Assembly (NCBI GenBank): GCA_023231475.1
Contig: JALJEE010002483.1
Coordinates: 1 to 37,510 of the forward strand
Reading direction: 5' to 3'
Length of the DNA stretch: 37,510 bases
From: Seison nebaliae
Taxonomy: Eukaryota > Rotifera > Pararotatoria > Seisonacea > Seisonidae
Numbering within the stretch: position 1 is the stretch's first letter; each line of letters begins with the position of its first letter. Positions 9,011 to 21,210 of the stretch are shown one piece after another. The notes below the pieces were generated by a model. It had not been told where the DNA came from, did not search any database, and worked only from the letters and a program-made list of their open reading frames with translations. Position numbers and translations under genes: made by a program.

Positions 9011-9701
9011 ATTGAGGATAAATTGAGGATAGAATTTAATATAAAAAAAGTTCTTTATTTTTTAAATTAAAAAAAAATGAAATGCGTTTATTTTGTATCT
9101 TGTTTGAATAAATGAGATTGTATTATATTTGAAGAACATCATAAATGACAATGAGATAATTAAATATTCGAATTCTATAGAAATACATTGAATGGGGAAA
9201 ATGGATGAAAGGAGAATTACGGCACACAGGTTGGCAAATCCTGTGATTGGAAAAATGGGAAATGAAATAAGTTTTTATTTGAAAAATTGACTTGAAGTAC
9301 TCGGAAACCTCTTGTCTCATGGAACCAGAATAATTGGAAGTGAAAGATGAATATGGAGTGAATGACTGTAGATTTCGAATGGATTAATTGTTTCATTGTT
9401 TCATGATTATTCCCAAACAGTAGTTCTTAATCGTTCAAACTTTAGAGAATAGTTTAGCAAAGGAAATTGAAAATTTTGAACATTACAGGACATTATATGA
9501 AAGAAATTTTGATATTTGATGTGCATTGGTAATAGTAATAATATTTATAAAAATATATGGAAACAAAAGTTATAACAAAGTCATTTTACAGTGGATTAGA
9601 GATTGCTTATCTGAATTAGATGAACAGACAATTGATGTCATCGTTAAGTTTCGATGTTTATGCTTTAATCCTTTTTTCTGAAAATAATCGTTAAAATTTA
9701 T
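9011..9701. other. Intergenic, 3' regions of two convergent genes
   Basis: No coding frame supported. AATAAA at 9107-9112 probably ends the gene at 8105. The rest is AT-rich 3' flanking sequence shared with the minus-strand gene ending at 9702. Confidence 0.5.
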
Positions 9702-10205
9702 TTACGACGTATATTTTGATGTAAACCTTTTATCAGTTAATGTGAAACTGTTAATGAACAATAGTGACATGATTGTACTGAAGAGAATAACAAAGATTTG
9801 AGGTTGAATGAATGTGGAGCCATCAGTATCTGGAACTCCCAATGCCTTAAGTTTATCTGAAATAAAAATTATCAGTTGTCTTAAATGACTCGTAAGAAAG
9901 AATAACCATCGTTATCTTTCAATAAGTAGGCGAGAGCGATCAATGAACCAGCAATCATTGGCAAGATGAGGATAGAGAGACATCCACATAGACCTGAGAG
10001 GAGGTTGACAAGTCTCAATGCTTTCAATGCCATACGGTCGAGAAAACTGAGATTGGGCATTTGGCCTCCGCCCATACCTCCGCCACCTACCATCATCGGT
10101 ACCATACCGACACCCATACCCATAGGCTGTGGTCCGAACCCACTTCTAAAATGAGAGAAGAATATGAGGAACAGATGTTGTTGTGAAGCATACGAACCCG
10201 TACAT
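9702..10205 (-). CDS. Small Met/Gly-rich two-pass membrane protein
   Basis: Three exons on the minus strand: 10205-10198, 10145-9907 and 9856-9702. Introns are 52 and 50 nt with GT-AG ends. They join in frame to 133 residues. The first exon holds only ATG TAC GG (Met-Tyr and part of Gly). The N-terminus is rich in Gly, Met and Pro (GFGPQPMGMGVGMVPMM, then GGGGMGGG). Two hydrophobic segments follow: one with LSGLCGCLSILILPMIAGSL, one with IFVILFSTIMSLLFI. The family is not recognised. The layout, the LP...GSLIA core and a phase-1 intron right after the first membrane segment match the gene at 12169, so the two are probably paralogues. An acceptor-like TTTACTACATAG precedes the ATG by 6 bases. 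Confidence 0.65.
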
Positions 10206-10472
10206 GATTGACTATGTAGTAAAGGAAAGATAAAAATACAAAGGATCTATTTGTGACGAGATGAGAAGAATAATGATATAAGAGAGAGTATGGACATAAA
10301 TGATTGATAAGTTGAGAATATGATAATTCGTATTTGAGAAAATATCCAATTCGGAGGAATGGTTTGAATACGATTAAATAATTTCTAATAACTTCTTATG
10401 AAATGTTATGTGATTTTATTCTGTTCACACGAAGTGTTAAAATACTTCATTCGAGTAACAATGATTGCTTTT

Positions 10473-10495
10473 GGTGACGCATTTGGTGCGTCACC
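10473..10495. other. Perfect 9-bp inverted repeat (hairpin)
   Basis: GGTGACGCA and TGCGTCACC are exact complements separated by TTTGG. The GC-rich stem stands out in AT-rich surroundings. It could be a dimeric transcription-factor site, since each arm carries a TGACGC core related to the CRE half-site, or an RNA hairpin. Confidence 0.7.
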
Positions 10496-10537
10496 ATCGG
10501 AGATGATTTACCGAATCCGACAACAAATACGTCAACA

Positions 10538-10545
10538 TGACGTCA
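10538..10545. promoter_or_regulatory. CRE/ATF-type palindrome TGACGTCA
   Basis: Exact full-length cAMP-response-element palindrome, the known site for CREB/ATF bZIP factors. It is 43 bases from the hairpin whose arms carry the related TGACGC core. It is on the upstream side of the minus-strand gene starting at 10205. Binding is inferred. Confidence 0.45.
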
Positions 10546-12168
10546 ATTCGTCGTAAGACGATGTAATTCGAATATGAAACAGAAATTATAAGATGGTGTA
10601 TTTAATACATGAGAAATGATTTGGAAACATTAGAATTGTGAAAATTGAAATTTAAAAAAAAAATAGGATTCCGATATCTCTATAGTTATGTCGATTCATT
10701 GGGGATGGTAGATAAACAATAGTTTGTATGAAAGACGTCGTCTCAATTCAAAATGGTCTTCGATTTCTATCGAAATGTTTTTCGATTTATGTGAATTTAC
10801 AAATGTACGAAATGACATATAGTTACACATATTTGAATCGATTATACATCTTTTTCAAACATAAAAAACTGTTAGAATATGTTAGTGGAGTGAGAATAGA
10901 AATGGTGAATGGAGATGTCGACTCTCACATGTTTATACTTTTCCTTAGCACTATCCGTTTTAGCATAAATATCAATGAAGACGAGATAGATGAAAGTAAT
11001 CAAATGAATTTGGGTAGATAGGCAGAGGAAACAATGATTTCTCGTCCCGTCACGCTCGAATGTTTAGGTTTTCTTTTTCTCAAATTGTTGTAGTTCGTCT
11101 CATACGTTTCTTTCCACGCTCTCATTAACAACGTCGTCAAAAAAAGAAGTGCAATTTGACAAAGTATTTAAAAGAAATAAGTGAGAAAAATGGAAAACAA
11201 TTGGAAAGTAAAGAATGGGAGAAATAATTACATAGTTTCATTTGGGGAAGGATGGGTTTGTGCGTAGAGGTGAACACGAACTCTTTATTCACGCTTTATT
11301 CTTCGAATTGACGATAAATATTTATCAGTTCAACTTGATCCCAATCGATGGTATGCTATCCATCCATCTGCCTCCTACTGAATTGGAATTAGAAAAGAAG
11401 TTTTTGATTGATTGAATAATGTTGGGAATGAGAGAAAAAGAAAGTATCGCCAATAGTAGCAAATACTATTTTTCTAAAGATATTAAGATTTTTCTCGTTT
11501 AATATTAAACAAGTTGTATGAAATTATGATAAAAATCTATCTAAATATTGCATATCTAATTTGTCGATGTGTATGCGAATGTATATAGTAATAAATGTGT
11601 AAGATAAGTGAGAGATGGTGTAGTAGATGCATCTTTTCAGAGTGATACGCTTCGGTGATTCATTCGCAATGTTTCTTTCTCGTATGGTCGAAGTAACTTG
11701 GTAGAGATGATGGAAAAGTAAAACTATCTTTCCAAATAGTCATAGTCTGCATCATTGTTATGAACGTCATCGATAAACGATGACGACGTAGTTTGTCGAT
11801 TTTGTCAACTTTACTTTCTTCACGTAAAGACGTCGTATTTTGCCGATTTGTTGTCAATGTAAATTTCCATTTAGGAATTATATTATTACGCTTTCTCCAT
11901 CGAATCTCGTTCGCCATCGACTCAAAAATTATTAAGTTTCTGTAGATTAATCGTCGACGATACGTCGACCCTTACGATCGCAATTAAATGCATTAACTCA
12001 TCAATTTGCTATATGACGAGGAAAACATCGCCATGTTGAATTATTTCAATTTATAATCATCTATTCGTTTACTATATTCGTACAATTATTTTACATTTTT
12101 ATTTCCCAAATTTCTTTTACTTTAGAAATTTTAAATTTCATTTTATTGTCTAAGTTAAATTCAGGACT

Positions 12169-12558
12169 ATGACCGAAGTCAACATTCCATCGACTGTCAC
12201 TTATAACGCCCAAGGCGGCCGAAAAGCACAAGCCGTTAGTCATTTCACCACAATTCATCAAAGCTCATCATTCATCTATTTTAAACTTATTTCAGCTCGG
12301 ATGCGTCCAATTGGCTTTAGCTCTAGCTGCTTGTTCCGTCCTCATCGGATTACCAGCCGCTGCCATTGGTTCATTAATCGCCGCTATCACAATGGCTGAT
12401 ATTGAGAGTTAGATTCTTTTTAATTCTTTCAATTATTCTACCTACTATTTGTAGAGGACGCTAGTGAAGGTAATGCCGGTATGATTGCAACACCAAACAT
12501 GATGATCCTCATTCCAACTGTTGTTCTCCTTTACCAAATCATCAGAAGCCGTTTCTAA
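12169..12558 (+). CDS. Small two-pass membrane protein
   Basis: Exons 12169-12234, 12296-12407 and 12455-12558 join in frame to 93 residues; introns are 61 and 47 nt. The hydrophilic N-terminus (MTEVNIPSTVTYNAQGG) is followed by a membrane segment with ACSVLIGLPAAAIGSLIAAI, a short polar loop (about 56-67), and a second segment with MMILIPTVVLLY, ending IIRSRF. There is no recognised family. The second intron is phase 1 and sits right after the first membrane segment, as in the divergent gene at 9702-10205; LP.....GSLIA is shared. Codons are richer in C and G at third positions than in neighbouring genes, as often seen in strongly expressed genes. AAATTCAG lies 5 bases before the ATG, an acceptor-like end fitting a 5' UTR or trans-spliced leader. 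Confidence 0.65.
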
Positions 12559-15500
12559 ATTAGAAACTTTAAGCATGTACATTGGAATGAGACAAAGCGG
12601 CATTGAATATCCCTTGACATTTTAATCTGCATATCAAACCATTTGTTAAGCATTGTATCTTACTCTTTTTTTATTTCCCTCAATTTTTTATGAACATTAC
12701 ATTGGACATTATTATTTTCTCTAATCAATTAAAATGGAAACATTGTTAAATTAATTTTAAAATTTTTAATAATTCTTACTCTCCATCACTCATAGAGTAA
12801 ATTTGTAATAGTTTTACTAACACAAATGTTATGTACTAAAATTATTGAAAATAATTGTGATTTGATTAAAAGTTCAACATTTATCAGATCATAAATCATT
12901 TATTTAAGTTAAAGATGTTAAGTTGTTAAGATAGATAATTTACCAACTTTCAAATTTGATGCTTTTCATTTAAGTCTTTCATTGAAATTATTTCATTCAA
13001 TGTTGAAAATTTGAGAAGTTTAACCAATTTTCGAGTTAAAAGAGAAACATTTAAAAGAATCACTAAAATATGACATGAGTTCAATGAGTTGAACTCTTTT
13101 TACACATTATTTCGACTTTCAGACATTTCGAAGGTAAAATTTAAGTAAAATAAAACGAGAAGAAATGAGAAGGAAACAAACAGAAGAGTCAGAAAAATGA
13201 TGAATATTTAGAAGACTATAAATTATAAATAAAATCTACATGACTTCACTTTCGATTGATTAATTGAACATCAATAGTTTATCATGGTGATTATAGTTTT
13301 TTAAAATAAAATGATAAGAGTAATTCTTTTATGATATATTAATTTAATGTTCTTATTGGCTTTTATGATAAGTTGGAGAGAATATTAGATAAATGACAGG
13401 ACATTGTGTGGAAGTAGAAGAATTGTTTTTCTCAAAATTCTTTCACTTACCTCCCAGTTATCGACCTTGATTCTACTAATTACTGATTCTCATTAAATTA
13501 TCCAAATAAAATTCAAGAAGACATTTTTATTTTTTAGTCGTTTAAGAATTTGACAAATTCTGATTTCTTTTCAAATTTTTCAATTCTTCAACTCTGGTAG
13601 AAATTTGTTTATTCGAAGCTTAAAAAAACGAACGAATTTCATTTAAATCTGCATTTGTTTATGGAAGTTTTAGTTTACGAATAGTTTTTTAATTATACCA
13701 ATCACGAATTTTATTAATTTTTAGTTTTCGCAATTCGTTTCATTTATGACTCATTAATTATTATTGTTATTATTTAGTGTTTCAATTGATCGAAATACAA
13801 CATTGCACCAATTCTCATAATTAGTAATGATTTAATTGTATAACGAATGGTAAACTAAATATGATATGTTCCGATTGTACAACATGAAGAACGATATGCA
13901 CCATCGTCCAATATGGTTACCATGGTGATGTGGATATTAGAGGAGAAGAGGAGGACATTGAGAAAAAAACAAAATTATCGATCGTATGTTATTTGGTGGA
14001 AGGCATTGCATGGTTCTAAAAATTCTATTTCTCCTTTCTCATTCCAAAGTAAATTTACTAAACATTTATTCGTTTGCACAATGAATGACCATCTGGTTTA
14101 ATGGAAGTAAATGACAGTAATATTTGATTGTAATATGAATGAGAAGCGAAGAATAAAAGAGAATTTCTACAATTTTATTAAATTTCTTACATGTCATTTT
14201 CATGAGAATGTATGGTCACTTTTTCTTCTTCCTCCTCCATTTAGAGACAACAATCCACACACTTCATCATCATCATCATCATAAAATGACGTCAATGTTA
14301 TTACGATGATGTTCATTCGTAATACGTAATTATAGGAATTAAATGGGAAATGAAAATCGACTCTCACCTATACATGAACGGAATGATTTTAGTTAATTTC
14401 AATTTCAATAATATTGATCATCAATAATTGATAAATCGAATTTATTTCTCTATTCTTTAATTCTAATAATTATTCATCGACTGATATGAATTATGTAGAA
14501 CATTGAACGGAATTTAATTGAGAATGATTTAATTAATTAGAATCATGTCATCGTGTCCAAAACTGACATACTTGAAAGGTCAGAATAGTTGAAGGAGGAA
14601 TTAGGTTCATGTGAATAAGACCTGATTTTTTCCTTTTAAAATTTACTTAACTAAATTATATTTATCTCATTTTTGGACTACGCCTCTCCGAAGAGAAGGT
14701 GCGTGCACCGTTCCATATAATGTAATTCATTCTCATAGAGAAGAAGTGACTGAAGGACTGTTTGTTTTTCGTGGAAGAAAAATTGAGTAAAGAATCGGAA
14801 ATCAACCAGTTCGCCATCGACTCCTAGTGATGAGAAGAGAATGTTTTATTTACATTCTCCTAGTCCGTTATAGACGAGTTGCTGTTTGAATCTGGGAACA
14901 ACAACATTGATAGATTGTTATTAATTGAATAAAAGATGAGATTATTCTCTACGAATAATCCGAAAGGAAACAAACTGTTCTTTATAATCTCTCGTAATAG
15001 AAACGCACCAAATTTTCATATCTACCACATGTTTTCGTTTTGAGGAAGTTTCAACTGTGAGATAATGTTATCGATTCGAAGCCTATTCAACTCTATAACA
15101 ACTGTAGTTGGAATTGAGTTGTGTTGAAAAGAAGATGTTCGACTCAATAAAAATATAACGTTCTTAGCGCACTACTTCTTCCTTCATTTACTGTTGATTA
15201 TTTTATAGGTTAATTCTTTTAAGTCTATCAAAACGAAGAATAGTAATAGATGTGGAAATCGTTTTTTTGTCATATTATTCTTCTCAATGTTGTAGAGGGG
15301 AAATGATTCACCATTATTTTTCTTTCCGTTTTGAGATTAATGATGATGTAATCATCAACTCGTCGAGAAATAAACTATAAAAAAGAAATAGAGGAAATTT
15401 ATTATTGCGAATAAATTGCTCAATCATTTCACATAATCTTTCTCTTATAATTATTCTCTAATCGATTGAATTTCATTTTCCTCCTTTCTCCATCAATGAA

Positions 15501-16130
15501 TTGTTCAAAAGTTTATAACTAATTTCTGTTAATTGAAAATTCGTAGATTAAAATGAACGAATTCGTTTTTATCTCGAAAATTTCTTTAGTTTCTTTTTGA
15601 AATTTATTCAAATTCATTTTTTTTAGAGTTTAAGAAAGATAAATTTATAATGTGATGAATGTAAAAATTTACCGTTTTTAATGATTCTTTATAAAAGTTT
15701 ATGAATTATACGTAACTATTGTAAAATAATTAGACGATAAGTTTATGTCATTGATATCACTACCTCTACATCTACATCAATTTATCTCACTTTTATATAT
15801 TTAATATCACTTCTATTTCGATGGGTTTGTTATTATAAGAACTGTCGTTGTTGTCGTTGTTGTTGTTGTTATTCAGATCGTCAATGATGAAAAGAGAGTT
15901 GTATACACAATCTCTTTCTCCAAATTTCAAATAAATTTTCACCATTTCGTCGAGTCTTAAATAAACTTTCTATCAATTGTCAATAATTCATCAACACAAC
16001 TGTCCTATGATTACTATTCACACTTATTCCTTCGAATTATTCCATTAATTAATTCCAAATCAAGAATCGATTACAGACAATCTTCTCCTCAATTCATCTT
16101 CTCCAAAATCATTAATTGTTGGTTGGAAGA
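12559..16130. other. 3.6-kb gene-poor stretch
   Basis: No coding exon or RNA gene recognised. It holds an ATC/CAT trinucleotide run near 14265-14282, a TGACGTCA palindrome (14287-14294), an 8-bp stem hairpin (14837-14859) flanked by direct repeats CTCCTAGT, and a GTT/GTC run near 15844-15872. It includes the 3' flank of the gene at 12169 and the promoter of the flippase. The 62-codon frame at 13913-14101 has no support. Confidence 0.5.
14287..14294. promoter_or_regulatory. Second CRE/ATF-type palindrome TGACGTCA
   Basis: Exact palindrome directly after a CAT-rich trinucleotide run. It is far from both flanking genes, so it would act as a distal element if at all. It may be chance. Confidence 0.25.
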
Positions 16131-19100
16131 ATGTTTTGTTGTAACACTCGTCACAAAAAGAATGAGAAGGTGGAAGGTAAGAGGACGGTTGTTGCTAATT
16201 CATCGGACTTGAATAATATGTACGGATATGCAGTTAATTTCATTTATTATTTTTTATTTAATTCAAATATTCTTTATTTTATTTTCACGATTTTTTAGAA
16301 GAATCGAATAAGAACATCAAAGTATACGATGCTCACATTCCTTCCGAAGAATTTGGGTGAACAATTACTAATTTTAGCAAATTTATATTTTATTATTCTA
16401 CTCTGTCTCCAAGTTCGCTTCATTCTCTCTCTCTCTCTCTCTCATTCTCCAACTAATTATCAATTTTCAATTGAAATTGTTCGTTCTGTAGCTCGTTCCA
16501 CAAATCTCGTCATTGAGTTACGTGTCGACAGTTGTACCGTTGTCCTTCGTTTTTATGATGAAAGCAATTAAAGATGTAATGGATGATATTGTTAATTTGA
16601 ATTTGTTTTAAATTTGAATTCTAATTAAAACATTTACTCGAATAGCAACGACATAATAGTGATCGACAGATAAATGATCGAAAAGCGACAGTAATTCATA
16701 ATGGAAAATTATCACAAATTTGTTGGCATCAAATCGAAGTGGGTGATGTTATTCGGATAGAATCTGATAATCCAATAGCAGCCGATGTTCTCATTTTATC
16801 CACATCAGAAAATGACGGATTGACATTTGTTGAGACGGCAGAATTGGATGGTGAGACGAATTTGAAAGTTCGTTACGCGATTCGTGAATTGAATGAAGAA
16901 TTGAAAGATAGGAAGGAATGTTTATTAAAATTTAATGGACGAGTTGAATGTGAATTACCGAATAATAATTTGAATAAGTTTGAAGGAGTTATTTATTGGA
17001 AAGATAAATCATATCCGTTAACACTCGATAATGTTCTGTTGAGAGGTTGTGTTCAACGGAATGCTGCTTGGAGTTATGGTTTAGTAGTGTTAGCTGGAAA
17101 AGATACGAAATTGATGAAGAATAGTGGGGCGGTAAAATTTAAGCGAACGAAAATCGATCGACAACTCAACATGTACATCATCGGCATTATGGGATTCTTG
17201 TTCACTTTATGTCTTATATTAGCCATCATATCTGGTGTATTTGAATATGACACGGGATATTTCTTCCAAGCTTATATGCCTTGGGAGAATGATGTACGAA
17301 CAAGAAAGAAAGGATCTTTATTGAACGCTTTATTGAATTTCTTCTCATATGTTATTCTATTGAATACTCTCATTCCAATTTCACTTTATGTGTGTGTGGA
17401 AATTTTTCGATCATTTCAAAGTTCCTTTATCAATACCGACGCACAAATGAAAGCAGTGATCGATGGGAAGATGGTTGCGGCTAAAGCCAGATCGACCACT
17501 CTCAATGAAGAGTTGGGACAGATAGAATATATTTTCTCAGATAAAACGGGAACATTAACGAGAAATATTATGGTTTTCCATCAATGTAGTATTTGTGGTG
17601 AATTGTTCCAATCAGATACTCCAATATCGGATGAGAAGAATCCATTCACTTCAAATTTCATGAATGAAACACTTAACAAACCCACATCGATGCAATTGAC
17701 ATTGTCGAAGAAATGGCCGTTATCTCAAATGAAAGGCGAAGCGACACCGACCAGTATTTTTTTCAAATTACTCGCCATTTGTCACACAGTAATGGCAACG
17801 ACTGATGAGAAGAATGAAATCGTTTATCAAGCACAATCACCGGACGAAGCGGCGTTAGTGAATTCAGCGAAAAATTTCGGTTACGAATTCCGTGAACGAA
17901 CTCCCAATTCCATCACTTTTAAAGAAAACGGTATTGAGCGAACGATGAATTTGTTGCATATTCTCGAATTTGATAATGTTCGTAAACGAATGTCAGTGAT
18001 TGTTGAGGAAGAGAATGGAGAAATATTTCTTTATATCAAAGGCGCCGACACAACAATTCAAGCACGATTACAAGGGAAACAACGAGACTTGATCGAACGA
18101 ACAAATGATCATTTGAATCAATTTGCGACGGAAGGTCTAAGAACTTTATGTTTGGCTTATAAACACATTGATCGGAAGGAGTTCGATGAATGGAATGAGA
18201 GATATATGGAAGCATCGAAAGTATTGAATGATCGTGAAAAAAAAATGGATCATTTACGTGAAGAAATTGAAACGGATTTAATTCTATTGGGAGCGACAGC
18301 TGTAGAAGATCGGTTACAAGACGACGTTCCACAAACCATTAGTAATTTAGCGAAAGCAGGAATTAAATTGTGGGTTTTGACAGGCGATAAACAAGAGACA
18401 GCTATTAATATCGGTTATTCTTGTCAATTATTGAATGATGAGATGAGTGGAATCTTTCTCATTAATAAAACGAATCGAGAAGATGTTCGAGATTATATCA
18501 GAAAAGCGTTAACACAAATCGATCGAACATTAGAACAATATGGAAATAATCGAGAGAAATTCATAAAGAATTCTCAACAACAATTCCCCAAATATGTCAA
18601 TTCAGCTTATTCGAATGGTTTCGGTGATAACGTTCCATTTACTGAACAAATTACTGGTAGTACTACCAGTATCAGTTGTATTGAATCAGCAGAATTCGGA
18701 ATAGAAGATTATGAAGATATTCAAGAACCGTTAGGAGCGGCACCATCGAAAAATCTTGGTGGTTTCGCTCTAGTTATTAATGGTTCGTCATTATCGAAAA
18801 TCCTGCAAGATGATACAAATGATGGTTTATTTAAACGACGAAAAAACAAATGGAAATGTTGTGGAAAGAAGACGAAAGAAGGTGATGAGAATATTAATCA
18901 AATCGAACAATTATTTCTCGAATTAGCATGTCTATGTTCTGTCGTTATTTGTTGTCGTGTCACTCCCTTACAAAAAGCGAGAGTAGTCAAATTAGTGAAA
19001 CAATATAAAGGGGCTATCACTCTAGCAATCGGTGATGGTGCTAATGATGTTAGTATGATTAAGAAGGCACATATCGGTGTAGGTATATCAGGAAAAGAAG

Positions 19101-20056
19101 GAATGCAAGCGGTACTCGCTTCAGATTTCTCCATTTCACAATTCCGTTTTCTCGAACGATTATTATTAGTTCATGGTCGTTGGTCATATCGAAGACTATC
19201 GAAATTTTTAGGATATTTTTTTTATAAAAATTTTACGATGACTTTGTGCAATTTCTGTTACGCTTTCTATTGCGGTTATACAGCGACCAATTTCTACGAT
19301 TCCGTTTTCATTACCGTTTATAACGTCATTTATACCAGTTTGCCAGTACTCGCCATGGGCATATTGGATAAAGATGTTTCCGATGAGATTTCCGTCCAAA
19401 ATCCTTCACTCTACTTATCTGGTGTTCGTCATGAATTGTTTAATTTAAGGAAAATTATGTTATGGATGTTGGAAGGTGTTATTTCAGCCGCTGTCACTTT
19501 CTTTATTGTTTTCTGTACGAAAATCGACTTAAATGGCGACAAAGATGGAAAAGATATTTCTGATTTAGACACCTTCTCTTTCACCATGAGCACTGCTATC
19601 TTATTTCTGGTGACAGCACGATGTGCAATCGAAACACAATATTTAACTTGGATCAACATCGTCACATTAATTGGAAGTGTTCTCATTTATTTCCCACTTC
19701 AAATTTTAGTTTATCATTTCTATTTCAATGATCAACGATATCGTTGTCTTGGCACGATCGTTTTCTGGTTGACAATATTACTAGTGATGGCCGTCCTTTT
19801 GATGCCAGTTATCACATGGAAATTTATACAAATCGATAAATTTCCATCACTCTCCGATCGATTGAGGAAAGAGAAACGTTCGAAGAAAATCGAAAAACCA
19901 CTCGAAATCCAACGACACGTTTATCACAATCATTCGACAAGACAAAAATCAGGAACAGTTCCATTCTCTGGTTATTGCTTCTCTCAAGAAGAGGGCATGG
20001 GCAAAGTGATAAGACAAGTGAGTGCCAGAAGAAATACATCGCGAACAAGATATTAA
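16131..20056 (+). CDS. P4-ATPase phospholipid flippase, ATP8B class
   Basis: ATP-driven lipid flippase moving aminophospholipids from the outer to the inner membrane leaflet. Exons: 16131-16232, 16299-16412, 16492-16590 and 16646-20056; introns are 66, 79 and 55 nt. Joined product is 1241 residues, usual for the family. N-terminal RIRTSKYTMLTFLP and the first membrane helices; actuator DGET at 173-176; PISL in helix 4 (the flippase proline); phosphorylation DKTGTLT with Asp near 404; nucleotide-binding KGA (YIKGAD); TGDKQETAINIGYS; hinge GDGANDV near 901; then six more membrane helices. Wording of the helix-4 region (IPISLYV.VEI.R..QS..IN.D..M) fits the ATP8B group more than ATP8A. Such enzymes usually need a CDC50/TMEM30 partner, which is not in this window. 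A CT repeat lies in intron 2. AATAAA lies at 20231. The N-terminus is short, so an extra upstream exon is possible. Confidence 0.93.
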
Positions 20057-21210
20057 TCTGAAGGATTCATCAAATTTATTTTTATTTATTGTGAAGATAT
20101 TTTTAAAAATTTCCTTTTCTTATCATTCTCGTCCTTCAGAAATTTCTTTTTTTAAACTTAAAATTCTATTCAAACATTCCCAGTGCAAATACCGAGTTAT
20201 TTTTCCTTTTATTAGTTTTTAAATTGATAAAATAAACAAATGTACGATTCCTTCCTTCCTCCTTCCCCAAAACGCTTCTTCTCGTTCGTTCGACAAATGT
20301 AAACAAAAAGAAAAAAAGAATTGTACAAATATATTTAATATTTCTTTCTTCTTAATAAGTAGTGATAAGTAGCATATAGATAAGTAAAACTGAAAGTTCT
20401 ATTGATTCTTATTGTTCTTATTAAGTGACAGATTATCTATTTCATTTATGTATGATTGAATATCAATTCAAATTAATTAATTTGTAATAATAATATTTTT
20501 TTGATAAATAAACGAATATTTTATGTCCGAAACGGAAATTTGATGGACCGCATCATTTTCGATAATTATAATTTCTAAAGAATGTCCAACAAATTCTTAT
20601 CCATTAACTCGAACTAAAATTTCCCTCTATCAAACTCCAGTTCGTTGTGTGACATTGTTGACAGTAAGAATAAACTAGTATGATAATAGAGAACGAATAA
20701 ACAAATTGGTTCTCTGTCGAAAGAGAAATATGAATAAATTTCTTCTCATAATTGAACGACTTCTTTTAAACTTCAAAGATTAACTAGACGACAAAGACAA
20801 TTTGGTTGTTGTCATTTCAAATAGAATAAATTAACAATCTTTATTCTTCTTCAGTCAATTGTCACATGAATCAAAGAAGGAATTCTTCATTAATTCTCGA
20901 AATAAATTCCCCCATAAATTTCTTTTTAATTTCATTTAAAATTCTTTCACATTTTCATTCGGTTTTTTGAAATCATCGAAAATTGAATGTGGAGGAAGGA
21001 AAAATGTCATTTCCTATGGAAATAATTTAGGAGAGAAAGTTCGTTTTTCATGGAAATAGAATGAGAAAACAATTTTAAAATTTTTTCATCGAATTTAGAG
21101 CTCATCTTTGTGAAGTGTTGTAGATTCTTGGCAATTTGATAAGTAAATTTCTCAGAAATTTCATTACTTCCGGTAGTTCTACGATAAGAATTTAAAGAAT
21201 TTTTCCAATC
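20057..21210. other. Intergenic, no gene recognised
   Basis: AT-rich sequence between the flippase and the transporter. It contains the flippase polyadenylation signal AATAAA (20231-20236) and T-rich tracts. No conserved coding exon or RNA gene was seen. Confidence 0.5.

Larger units (their letters stand above)
10206..12168. promoter_or_regulatory. 2-kb divergent upstream region with CRE-like site and hairpin
   Basis: Lies between two divergent small membrane-protein genes and must hold both promoters. It contains a perfect hairpin (10473-10495), a TGACGTCA palindrome (10538-10545), and several ACGTC/GACGTCGT words (near 10734, 11826 and 11950). TCGTCGACGA at 11951-11960 is a 10-base palindrome. 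Short open frames at 10728-11021 and 11660-11917 have no family resemblance and are probably chance. No RNA gene was recognised. Confidence 0.45.

Noticed and set aside
10728-11021. 97-codon plus-strand frame between the small membrane-protein genes
   Set aside because: No motif, no helpful splice context, composition of random AT-rich sequence.
11660-11917. 85-codon minus-strand frame
   Set aside because: No family resemblance. The gene starting at 10205 already has a consistent first exon, so it is not needed as an upstream exon.
13913-14101. 62-codon frame in the gene-poor stretch
   Set aside because: Short, no similarity, no splice partners found.
16116-16130. Upstream TTG start for the flippase
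   Set aside because: An ATG at 16131 gives a sensible N-terminus in the same frame; TTG starts are not normal in animals.
16420-16442. CT repeat as a regulatory GAGA element
   Set aside because: It lies inside flippase intron 2 as a pyrimidine tract; no evidence of a regulatory role.
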